Assembly: GCA_029879825.1 (NCBI GenBank)
Contig: JAOUPL010000079.1
Coordinates: 1-5,659 of the forward strand
Length of the DNA stretch: 5,659 bases
Reading direction: 5' to 3'
DNA from: Candidatus Bathyarchaeota archaeon
GTDB taxonomy: Archaea; Thermoproteota; Bathyarchaeia; Bathyarchaeales; Bathyarchaeaceae
Shown here: piece by piece, positions 1 through 5,454 of the stretch
How the letters are laid out: each line of letters opens with the position of its first letter
Position numbering within the stretch: position 1 is the stretch's first letter
Notes under the pieces: model-generated
Told to the model about the DNA's origin: nothing
Databases searched by the model: none
What the model saw: only the letters and a program-made list of their open reading frames with translations
Position numbers and translations under genes: made by a program

Positions 1-42
1 TTGTTCAAATGCTTTAGTGCAGCACTATTTCTTTAAGTAAGC

Positions 43-68
43 TTTATCTTTTCTTTCTGTTCTTTTTT
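43..68 (+). terminator. T-rich tract, probable archaeal terminator of an upstream + strand transcript
   Basis: A 26-base tract of almost only T and C ends in six consecutive T (63-68). Archaeal RNA polymerase terminates on such T-rich non-template stretches, often without a hairpin. A small inverted repeat lies just before it (TAGTG at 15-19 pairing with CACTA at 23-27 over a three-base loop), which may help. Stop codons at 34-36 and 38-40 in two frames could be the end of a gene lying to the left, but too little is present to identify one. The TTTATC at 43-48 could alternatively be read as a weak TATA box. Confidence 0.35.
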
Positions 69-216
69 CATAAACATGATTGATCTAAACCTAAAGGGAC
101 AGGACATGGTCACAAGTGGCATTGTATACGTAAAAATGTTAAATCCAGAGAGAATTGTTTACGCCTCCTCAAAAGCCTTGCGCTAACAAACCCGTTGTAG
201 AATAGTTTGGACGCTG

Positions 217-834
217 TTGTTGTTGAAAAATTCGGCGCTGATTCTTGCTGGCGGCTTCTCTAAAAGGTTTGGCCAAGATAAGGGGTTAATCGATTTAGTT
301 GGTAAGCCGCTCATTCTTCACGTGGTCGATAGGGTATCTAAAGTAGTCGATGAAACAGTGGTGGTTATTGGTTCGCGCGTTCAAAAGAAGAAATTCGAAA
401 GCCTGTTGGGTCATAAAGCAAACGTGGTTGTTGATGACCGCGAGGCTCAAAGTCCCCTTGTAGGAGCCTTGACTGGTTTCGAAAGTGCGAAAGGTGAATA
501 TTGTCTGTTGCTGCCATGCGATACCCCCTTCATTTCAAGCCAGATAGCACAGTTTCTCCTAGACACTTGCGCCAACAAGGGTGCTGCTATCCCTAGATGG
601 CCCAGCGGATACATCGAGCCCCTCCAAGCAATCTACCATAGAAAATCGGCCTTGACCGCGGCAACGAAAGCGTTGGAACAGGGAAAGCTGGATTTGCGGT
701 CTATGATCGCTCGTTTGAGGGGGGTGCGGTACATTTCGACTGTGGTTCTTAGGCAAATGGACCCGAAGTTGTTGACTTTTTTTAACATTAACACACTTGA
801 GGATCTGAAAAGAGCTGAATCTTTGCTGAAATAG
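217..834 (+). CDS. mobA: Molybdenum cofactor guanylyltransferase (MobA family)
   Basis: Cytoplasmic nucleotidyltransferase of the MobA family. Characterised members transfer GMP from GTP to molybdopterin-type cofactor to give the dinucleotide form used by some molybdo- or tungstoenzymes. The 205 residues match the usual family length. Visible motifs are the N-terminal nucleotide-binding loop LAGG (10-13) continuing to R17, G19 and the DKG with K22; GALTGFE (83-89); CDTPF (101-105) with the metal-binding Asp102; EPLQAIYHRK (134-143); and the C-terminal FFNINTLEDLKRAE (188-201), very typical of MobA. The start is one of three consecutive TTG codons (217, 220, 223). The third gives MKNSALILAGG, the most family-like N-terminus, and no ATG or GTG is available. 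No Shine-Dalgarno motif is seen, so translation may be leaderless or from a short leader. CofC, the related F420 guanylyltransferase, is less likely because the LAGG...DKG and FFNINT motifs are MobA-like. The exact nucleotide (GTP or CTP) is not decided by sequence. Confidence 0.93.
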   Translation: MLLKNSALILAGGFSKRFGQDKGLIDLVGKPLILHVVDRVSKVVDETVVVIGSRVQKKKFESLLGHKANVVVDDREAQSPLVGALTGFESAKGEYCLLLPCDTPFISSQIAQFLLDTCANKGAAIPRWPSGYIEPLQAIYHRKSALTAATKALEQGKLDLRSMIARLRGVRYISTVVLRQMDPKLLTFFNINTLEDLKRAESLLK

Positions 835-865
835 CTAGTTACCTATATGTATGCCAATCGTTAGC

Positions 866-892
866 ATGGATTTTTAGCACAGAGATATCCAT
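866..892 (+). terminator. Weak candidate terminator downstream of mobA
   Basis: About 30 bases after the mobA stop, ATGGAT (866-871) can pair with ATCCAT (887-892) across a 15-base loop, and a run of five T (871-875) sits at the first arm. This is a weak stem with the T run on the wrong side for a bacterial-type terminator, but short T runs suffice in archaea. A second T-rich stretch at 955-981 is an equally good place for mobA transcription to end. Confidence 0.2.
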
Positions 893-912
893 TAGTAAAA
901 GAATGATGATTG

Positions 913-923
913 AAAATTTATAT
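913..923 (+). promoter_or_regulatory. Candidate archaeal promoter (BRE + TATA box) upstream of cofE
   Basis: GAAAATTTATAT-type sequence: a purine-rich BRE-like stretch (912-916) runs directly into TTTATAT (917-923), close to the archaeal TATA consensus. With the usual spacing of about 25 bases, transcription would begin near 945, giving cofE a leader of about 150 bases that includes the inverted repeat at 967-988. It could instead drive a short RNA. The nearer box at 1055-1062 competes with it as the cofE promoter. Confidence 0.35.
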
Positions 924-966
924 CAAGGTAGCTATTGTGCAAAGGAGGCGCAACTCTTTTCACATT

Positions 967-988
967 TTTTGACATTCTTTTGTCAAAA
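967..988 (+). repeat. Perfect 8-bp inverted repeat in the mobA-cofE gap
   Basis: TTTTGACA (967-974) and TGTCAAAA (981-988) are exact reverse complements separated by six bases (TTCTTT). The symmetry is certain from the sequence. Its meaning is not: it may be a dimeric regulator's operator, a weak RNA hairpin in a cofE leader, or part of a T-rich terminator, since the surrounding 955-981 is strongly T-rich. Directly behind it lie a tandem AATTGC repeat (987-998) and the palindrome GCAATTGC (991-998), so symmetric elements cluster here. Confidence 0.5.
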
Positions 989-1054
989 TTGCAATTGCGA
1001 ACTTGAAAACTGGACACAGATCGGTTATGGAAACACATGGAAAAATGTAAATCC

Positions 1055-1062
1055 TATTATAT
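1055..1062 (+). promoter_or_regulatory. Candidate proximal TATA box for cofE
   Basis: TATTATAT lies 36 bases before the cofE ATG. With normal archaeal spacing, transcription would start around 1083-1087, leaving a leader of about 12-16 bases that contains the GGTG ribosome-binding motif (1089-1092). That geometry is better for cofE than the upstream box at 917-923, although the latter matches the consensus more closely. Confidence 0.4.
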
Positions 1063-1098
1063 CCCCTAAGATAGAGTCCAGTAAATGTGGTGTTCTAC

Positions 1099-1857
1099 AT
1101 GAACAGAGTTGAGGTAATAGGGGTAACGGGGTTGCCTACCATAAAGGAGGGTGACGACCTCGCTAAAATGGTCTGCGAGGCAACGGAGAGGCAGGGAACA
1201 CCTATCCAAAACGGCGACATCATCGTAATCACGCATGTTGTTGTTTCTCGGGCTGAGGGAAACGTTGTAATTCTTGACAATGTGGTTCCGTCAGATTTTG
1301 CCAAAGCCTTTGCTCAGCGATTCAACAAGGACCCAAACCTTATTGAGGTTATCCTTCGAGAATCCAGAAGCATCGTACGAATGGGTGACGGAAAACTCAT
1401 TACAGAAACCAAGCATGGGCTTGTTTGCGCCAACTCCGGCGTTGATCAGTCTAATGTTCCTGGAAAGAGAAACGTGGCGCTCTTACCTGAGGATCCTGAT
1501 CGCTCGGCACAGGAGATACGGCGGAAGATAAGGAAACTAACTGGGAAAGATGTTGCGGTCATAATCTCTGACACTCATGGGCGTCCTTTACGAGAGGGTG
1601 AGATCAACATAGCCATAGGAGTGGCTGGAATCAATCCCATTCGAGATCGGAGAAGAGAAAAGGACCTGTTCGGATACACTTTGAAAATTAAGAGAACAGC
1701 CATCGCCGATGAGTTGTCTTCAGCCGCTGAATTGGTGATTGGGCAAGCAGGTGAAGGGATTCCCGTGGCCATAATACGAGGATATTCTTATACGAAGTCT
1801 GAGAGGGCAAAAGCAACTGACCTGATAAGGCCTCAAGAAAAAGATTTGTTTATTTGA
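1099..1857 (+). CDS. cofE: Coenzyme F420-0:L-glutamate ligase (CofE)
   Basis: CofE adds L-glutamate to F420-0 with GTP and a divalent metal, forming the gamma-linked (poly)glutamate tail of the deazaflavin cofactor F420 in the cytoplasm. The 252 residues match the single-domain archaeal enzymes (about 250), so this is not the two-domain FbiB form. Family motifs in order are GLPTIKEGDDL (11-21), VVSRAEG (48-54), GVDQSN (114-119, with the presumed metal ligand Asp116), SDTHGRPLREG (157-167, with presumed metal ligand Asp158), KDLFGY (188-193) and ADELSSAAELVIGQAGEGIP (203-222). Arg51 stands where the family commonly has Lys (SKAEG). I chose the ATG at 1099, preceded by GGTG six bases upstream; an in-frame GTG at 1087 would add only four residues ahead of the conserved RVEV strand. 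The PD-(D/E)XK nuclease gene follows after 21 bases and is probably in the same transcript. The gene implies F420-dependent redox metabolism in the host. Confidence 0.95.
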   Translation: MNRVEVIGVTGLPTIKEGDDLAKMVCEATERQGTPIQNGDIIVITHVVVSRAEGNVVILDNVVPSDFAKAFAQRFNKDPNLIEVILRESRSIVRMGDGKLITETKHGLVCANSGVDQSNVPGKRNVALLPEDPDRSAQEIRRKIRKLTGKDVAVIISDTHGRPLREGEINIAIGVAGINPIRDRRREKDLFGYTLKIKRTAIADELSSAAELVIGQAGEGIPVAIIRGYSYTKSERAKATDLIRPQEKDLFI

Positions 1858-1878
1858 AACGCTTACAGGTAAACAGAC

Positions 1879-2565
1879 ATGGCTATTGAAAGAAACGTCT
1901 TGATCTCCATTCTGAAACTGACGAAAAGCGGACCAATTGCAAAGGAACTTGTTGCCAGAGACGCCAACGTTCCTGCACAAGTTACCGGCGAACTGCTGAA
2001 AAAGTTTCGTCACGCCGAACTCATCAAATTGAAGGGTAAAACCATCGAAGCATCTTCGAATCAACGCGTCAAAATCGCCATTCACGCCATCAAGTCAGGA
2101 GCAGATTTTGAAAGAGTGTGCAAAGTTCTTGAATGGATTGAATTTGAAAATCTTGCGGCCACAGCCTTCGAAGCCAACAACTTCGCCGTCAAAAGGCGCT
2201 TCCGGTTCAGATGGGCTCAAAGGAGGTGGGAAATCGACGTTCTCGGCTGTAGCGAACCTCTCATCGCCTGCGTGGACTGCAAGCATTGGAGTCACGGTTG
2301 GCGAGAGTCTGCGATAAGGAAAGCAGCTGAGGCGCAAGCTTTGAGAACCAAGGTTTTGGCAGAGGCCGTCCCCTCCATGCAGAAAGAGATAGGTCTGGTT
2401 CAATGGAGGCAAGCAACTCTTATTCCAGTGGTTTTGTCGCTGGTTCCGGGTTCCTTAAAATTCTACGACAAAGTGCCAATTGTTCCTATTCTGCAAATCC
2501 AGAACTTCTTGAACGAATTGCCAGCCCAAATAACAGAATTAACGCATTTCCGTGCATACTTCTAG
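1879..2565 (+). CDS. Winged-helix / Mrr-like PD-(D/E)XK nuclease-fold protein, function unknown
   Basis: A 228-residue protein in two parts. Residues 1-60 look like a winged-helix DNA-binding domain (helical LISILKLTKSGPIAKELVA, a recognition-helix-like VTGELLKKFRHAELI, then a short beta wing to about 58). Residues 85-212 resemble the Mrr-type restriction endonuclease fold: an N-terminal helix with FENLAATAFEANNF (Glu90), the central hairpin WEIDVLG with Asp120, and CVDCKHW with Asp133 and Lys135, which together give the E...D...DxK catalytic set. All three catalytic positions appear intact, so a metal-dependent DNase is plausible. There is no methyltransferase or specificity gene beside it, which argues against a classical restriction system; a DNA repair or nucleic-acid processing role is an alternative. 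The ATG at 1879 is preceded by AGGT eight bases upstream. It lies 21 bases behind cofE, most likely in one operon, although no functional link is evident. The family name and activity are inferred from motifs only. Confidence 0.8.
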   Translation: MAIERNVLISILKLTKSGPIAKELVARDANVPAQVTGELLKKFRHAELIKLKGKTIEASSNQRVKIAIHAIKSGADFERVCKVLEWIEFENLAATAFEANNFAVKRRFRFRWAQRRWEIDVLGCSEPLIACVDCKHWSHGWRESAIRKAAEAQALRTKVLAEAVPSMQKEIGLVQWRQATLIPVVLSLVPGSLKFYDKVPIVPILQIQNFLNELPAQITELTHFRAYF

Positions 2566-2584
2566 AATGAGCTATCCGATTATC

Positions 2585-2842
2585 TCAACACGTGTCCCTT
2601 AAAGCTTGTCCCGACACACCCTTTTTGAAACGTACCCTTACAAGCCCCTGCTTACCATGCAAGGCCACGATTTTTCCCCTGATCTTACGCTCTCCAACCG
2701 GCCAAGCGACCTTTCTACCTATGAGCCGCGCCGCCTCGCTTGACGATTTAACATTGGGAAACTTGAGGACGCACTCCTTGGAGCGCTGAGTCTTTGGACC
2801 CGTTCGATAGCTAACAACGAAGCCGACGAGAGATTCAGACAT
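2585..2842 (-). CDS. rpl35ae: Large-subunit ribosomal protein L35Ae (eL33)
   Basis: Small basic protein of the 50S subunit, found in archaea and eukaryotes (eL33) but not bacteria. The 85 residues fit the archaeal family. Recognisable stretches are GFVVSYRTGPKTQ (7-19), the KECVLKFP strand (22-29), AARLIGRKVAW (37-47), IRGKIVALHGKQGLVRVRF (54-72) and the family-typical ending KKGVSGQAL (73-81), consistent with its RNA-binding beta barrel. I chose the ATG at 2842; a TTG at 2863 would add seven residues (MIRDWEN) that the family does not have. It lies 73 bases downstream of the ABC permease gene on the same strand, with its own TATA-like box in the gap, so it is probably transcribed separately. 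Its 3' end faces the nuclease gene with 19 bases between stop codons. Its presence is the strongest single sign that the genome is archaeal. Confidence 0.93.
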   Translation of the reverse strand: MSESLVGFVVSYRTGPKTQRSKECVLKFPNVKSSSEAARLIGRKVAWPVGERKIRGKIVALHGKQGLVRVRFKKGVSGQALRDTC

Positions 2843-2877
2843 ATTTTCCCAATCCCTAATCAAATTGCATTACTCAC

Positions 2878-2885
2878 TATTTTAG
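2878..2885 (-). promoter_or_regulatory. Candidate TATA box for the L35Ae gene
   Basis: On the - strand the sequence reads CTAAAATA, centred about 39 bases before the L35Ae ATG. Normal archaeal spacing would put the transcription start near 2855-2858 with a leader of about 15 bases. The match to consensus is modest, but it is the best AT-rich box in the short gap, and an independent promoter makes sense for a ribosomal protein gene behind a transporter operon. Confidence 0.35.
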
Positions 2886-2893
2886 CGACTGTC

Positions 2894-2903
2894 AAACTAG
2901 TTT
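2894..2903. repeat. 10-bp perfect palindrome between the permease and L35Ae genes
   Basis: AAACTAGTTT is its own reverse complement. It lies 12 bases beyond the permease stop codon and about 10 bases upstream of the L35Ae TATA-like box. It could be a binding site for a dimeric regulator of L35Ae, or chance in AT-rich DNA. With no loop it would make a poor RNA hairpin. Confidence 0.3.
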
Positions 2904-2915
2904 TGCTCCAATCTG

Positions 2916-4778
2916 CTAGACCGAATATATCGCACCAACAACGGATTTTTTCACTGCCTTCATAGCTGGATATAAACTAGACGAACATAGGAGGCCCAGA
3001 GCAAAGAGTAACCATCCTGCAACAGAAACAAGAGTATATTGGGAAACAACGGGTTCAGGAATCAAAAACACAAATGTAACAAACAATCCAACAGAAATTC
3101 CGATTGCTCCGCTAATCAAAGTGATTAGTAAGGCTTGCGTAAAAATTATTTTCATGATACTTCGGGGTTTGGCGCCCAAGGCTCTCATGATGCCAAATTC
3201 ACGTTGCTGGCCCGCAATGGAGAGCATCAAATAGCTGAGAAGACAGAGGGTGGCTGTTACCAACGAGAAGAGAGGTAAAAACATAACAAAAGACCAAATG
3301 TGATTAAGAAAACTCACATGTCTTCCTAATACTTCGTTGAGTTCCACGAGTTCCAAATTCTTCCCAGAGATTTCGTTTTCTATTTCGGTGAGAACTCGTG
3401 AACGTTCAGAAGGATCAATCTTGAGGAAAAGAAGATTGTAGCCAAGTTGCCCAAGCTCTGCGGATAAAGCATTCAAAGGCACATACACCACCTTTCCATT
3501 GTTGAGGGGATCCAAGCACACTCCAGGTATCTCAAAGTTTTTCTCAAACACCCTAATGGCCTGCTTCTGAGGATCATCAAACATTTCCAACGCCAGAGAG
3601 TCTCCAATAACCGCAGAGTGAACGTCGGTCTCGTTAAGAACCCTACCAAAAATTAGCCACTCGTTAATGACGCGCTCAGGCTGAACGCCGACAACAAGAG
3701 CCTCCGCAGACCGATTATCACCCACTAGAATATATGGGTCCGGCCTTTCAGGATCGATAATAACTCCCTGAACCTCGTACACTATTGTGCCCAAAACCAA
3801 GCGTGGATCCGTCATGAGAACTCCGGAGATATTGCTGAGTTCAGAGACTCGAGAATTAGAAATACTGTATCGCGAATCAAGATAGTCTATTGACTCCATT
3901 TCTTTGGCCTCAAAAAACTGTGAAAGAAGGTTAACGTAGCGTTCGATAAGCTTTGGATGGCCCACAAGAACGACGTCTCGACCAATAGCCCGTTCAACGT
4001 AGTTTGTGGTGGTTTTGTTGGCAATCATCCCCCCAGCAATTGTTACCGTTGTCAAAGTCAACACCAAAGCAAGACAAATTATCGCCTGACCAGTCGCAGA
4101 CTTCCTGCGAACCAGACTTCTATACGCCACCTTAAACGTGAAACCCAACTTTGAAGGAACAGCCCTTCCAAGCTCAAAGGTTGTTCCAAGCGAATAGAGA
4201 GGAGACAAAGCTTCAGCCGGCTTCACTTTAGCCGCCTTTATTATAGGCAGAACTCCGAAAATGTGGGAAACAAGAATGAGGACGAGAAAAATGAGAAGAA
4301 TAGCCCATAGGCTAAGGACCTGTGAAATAGAAAAGCCCAAAACATTCAACAAACTGATAGAAAGATAATAGGCTCCGATTCCAAAAATTGTTCCAGCTAT
4401 ACAACTCAAAAAAACAAGAATCGAAAGTTCGGTGACAAAGTAACCAAGAATAGAGCCGCTCACACAACCAGCTGCCTTCATCACACCAATGTCCCGCACC
4501 CGTTCAGACATCGTCAAATAAACGAGAAAAGATGTTATGAAAGCCCCTGCTAAGATGTTTAGAAAGCCAACTACGAGAATGAAGCGTGAGAATATGTTGG
4601 AAAACCCGCTGGTTAGTCGTCCGCCTACGGTTAGGAAAGCGATTTCAAAGCCCAAGTTGCTCCCAAAAATAACGAGAAAAAGCGTTGCGGAGGTGCAAAT
4701 TGTCAAACCGAGGATGGTTAGGCCTGTTTGAAATTTTCTTCGTGTTAAATCCTTTATGGGAAACGAGATTTCACTCAT
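2916..4778 (-). CDS. FtsX/MacB-type ABC transporter permease with two four-helix modules
   Basis: A 620-residue integral membrane protein of the type VII (mechanotransmission) ABC family. Hydrophobic segments lie at about 18-40, 65-90, 110-140 and 155-180 (module one), and 231-252, 495-521, 544-573 and 582-604 (module two). Each module opens with a cytoplasmic basic helix (KDLTRRKFQTG; VAYRSLVRRK) and carries the coupling motif after its second helix: MSERVRDIGVMKAAG (90-104) and GQQREFGIMRALGA (523-536). The modules are unequal. Module one has only about 25 residues outside the membrane between its first two helices, while module two carries a domain of about 240 residues (253-494) in the position of the MacB periplasmic core domain. 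It therefore resembles a fused pair with one sensor arm lost. The ATG at 4778 overlaps the ATPase gene by eight bases (ATGAGTGA), and an in-frame stop 12 bases upstream excludes an earlier start. The substrate is unknown; these systems often move or release lipids, lipoproteins or peptides at the outer membrane face. Confidence 0.9.
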   Translation of the reverse strand: MSEISFPIKDLTRRKFQTGLTILGLTICTSATLFLVIFGSNLGFEIAFLTVGGRLTSGFSNIFSRFILVVGFLNILAGAFITSFLVYLTMSERVRDIGVMKAAGCVSGSILGYFVTELSILVFLSCIAGTIFGIGAYYLSISLLNVLGFSISQVLSLWAILLIFLVLILVSHIFGVLPIIKAAKVKPAEALSPLYSLGTTFELGRAVPSKLGFTFKVAYRSLVRRKSATGQAIICLALVLTLTTVTIAGGMIANKTTTNYVERAIGRDVVLVGHPKLIERYVNLLSQFFEAKEMESIDYLDSRYSISNSRVSELSNISGVLMTDPRLVLGTIVYEVQGVIIDPERPDPYILVGDNRSAEALVVGVQPERVINEWLIFGRVLNETDVHSAVIGDSLALEMFDDPQKQAIRVFEKNFEIPGVCLDPLNNGKVVYVPLNALSAELGQLGYNLLFLKIDPSERSRVLTEIENEISGKNLELVELNEVLGRHVSFLNHIWSFVMFLPLFSLVTATLCLLSYLMLSIAGQQREFGIMRALGAKPRSIMKIIFTQALLITLISGAIGISVGLFVTFVFLIPEPVVSQYTLVSVAGWLLFALGLLCSSSLYPAMKAVKKSVVGAIYSV

Positions 4779-5454
4779 TTGTACCCATTATCCTCCCATC
4801 ATGTAGACGCAAGGTGCGGTTTGCAAGTTCCAAGATTCGTTCATCATGGGTTGCGACGATAACGGTTTTTCCTTTCGTCTTCATTTTCTCCAGTATGCGG
4901 ACAATTTCAAGGCCAGTTTCCACATCTAAGTTTCCGGTGGGTTCGTCTGCGAGTAGAAGAGGCGGATCGTTGGCTAAGGCTCGAGCAAAGGCAACTCGCT
5001 GTTGTTCACCTCCACTGAGTTGGGCGGGAAAGTGATTGGCTCGATGCTCGAGACCGACCAACTTCAGCAAGTCTTCCGAACGCTTTGCAATGCGCTCTCT
5101 AGGCCAGCCAGCTAACTCCACCGCGAAGGCGACGTTTTCGATGGCGGTAAGGGTTGAAATGAGGTTGTAGGATTGAAAAACAAATCCAACATAGGCACAG
5201 CGGAAGGTTGCCAAAAAATTTTCATCGTAGGTCCCAAGATCATGCCCGAAAACGACAACCTTTCCACTCGTTGGTTTGTCAAGACCTCCGATAAGGTTTA
5301 GGAGGGTTGTTTTTCCGGCGCCCGAAGGCCCATGTATGGAAACGAACTCGCCTTTCTCAACTTCCAGATCTAGGTTTTTTAGAGCTTCGATCATGAGACT
5401 GCCAATTTGGTATTGCTTGCACACAGATGAGGCAAGAACCACTTTCTCTTTCAT
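4771..5454 (-). CDS. ABC transporter ATP-binding protein, MacB/LolD type
   Basis: Cytoplasmic ATPase subunit that would power the permease encoded by the next gene. The 227 residues are the standard length for a stand-alone LolD/MacB-like nucleotide-binding domain. All core motifs are intact: A-loop Tyr15, Walker A GPSGAGKTT (42-50), Q-loop Gln94 in FVFQSYNL, signature LSGGEQQ (146-152), Walker B LLLADEP (166-172) with catalytic Glu171, D-loop GNLD (174-177), and H-loop His203 in ATHDE. The GNLDVETG and THD regions are characteristic of this subfamily. The ATG at 5454 has a strong Shine-Dalgarno GAGGTG seven bases upstream and overlaps the stop of the preceding gene (ATGA). Its own stop lies inside the permease start, so the three genes are probably translated in a coupled way. 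It is often labelled LolD, but an archaeon has no Lol lipoprotein pathway, so no gene symbol is given. Confidence 0.95.
   Translation of the reverse strand: MKEKVVLASSVCKQYQIGSLMIEALKNLDLEVEKGEFVSIHGPSGAGKTTLLNLIGGLDKPTSGKVVVFGHDLGTYDENFLATFRCAYVGFVFQSYNLISTLTAIENVAFAVELAGWPRERIAKRSEDLLKLVGLEHRANHFPAQLSGGEQQRVAFARALANDPPLLLADEPTGNLDVETGLEIVRILEKMKTKGKTVIVATHDERILELANRTLRLHDGRIMGTNE

Noticed and set aside
903..909. ATGATGA resembling a C/D box sRNA C box
   Set aside because: No CTGA D or D' box follows within the roughly 60-80 bases that an archaeal C/D RNA would span.
162..950. CGCCTCCT (162-169) and AGGAGGCG (943-950) as an inverted repeat flanking mobA, hinting at a mobile element
   Set aside because: The match is only eight bases and does not extend. 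Both copies resemble a Shine-Dalgarno/anti-Shine-Dalgarno sequence, a common motif. There is no transposase or target duplication.
1720..2085. - strand frame of 121 codons across the cofE-nuclease junction
   Set aside because: It lies opposite two well-supported + strand genes and spans their junction. It shows no recognisable motif.
1879..2842. Restriction-modification or other defence island
   Set aside because: Only one nuclease-fold gene is present. Its neighbours are cofE, a ribosomal protein gene and an ABC operon, with no methyltransferase, helicase or toxin.
4685..5035. Long + strand frame of 116 codons opposite the ABC genes
   Set aside because: It is the antisense shadow of the ATPase and permease genes, whose motifs are unmistakable. 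The translated frame has no domain-like features.
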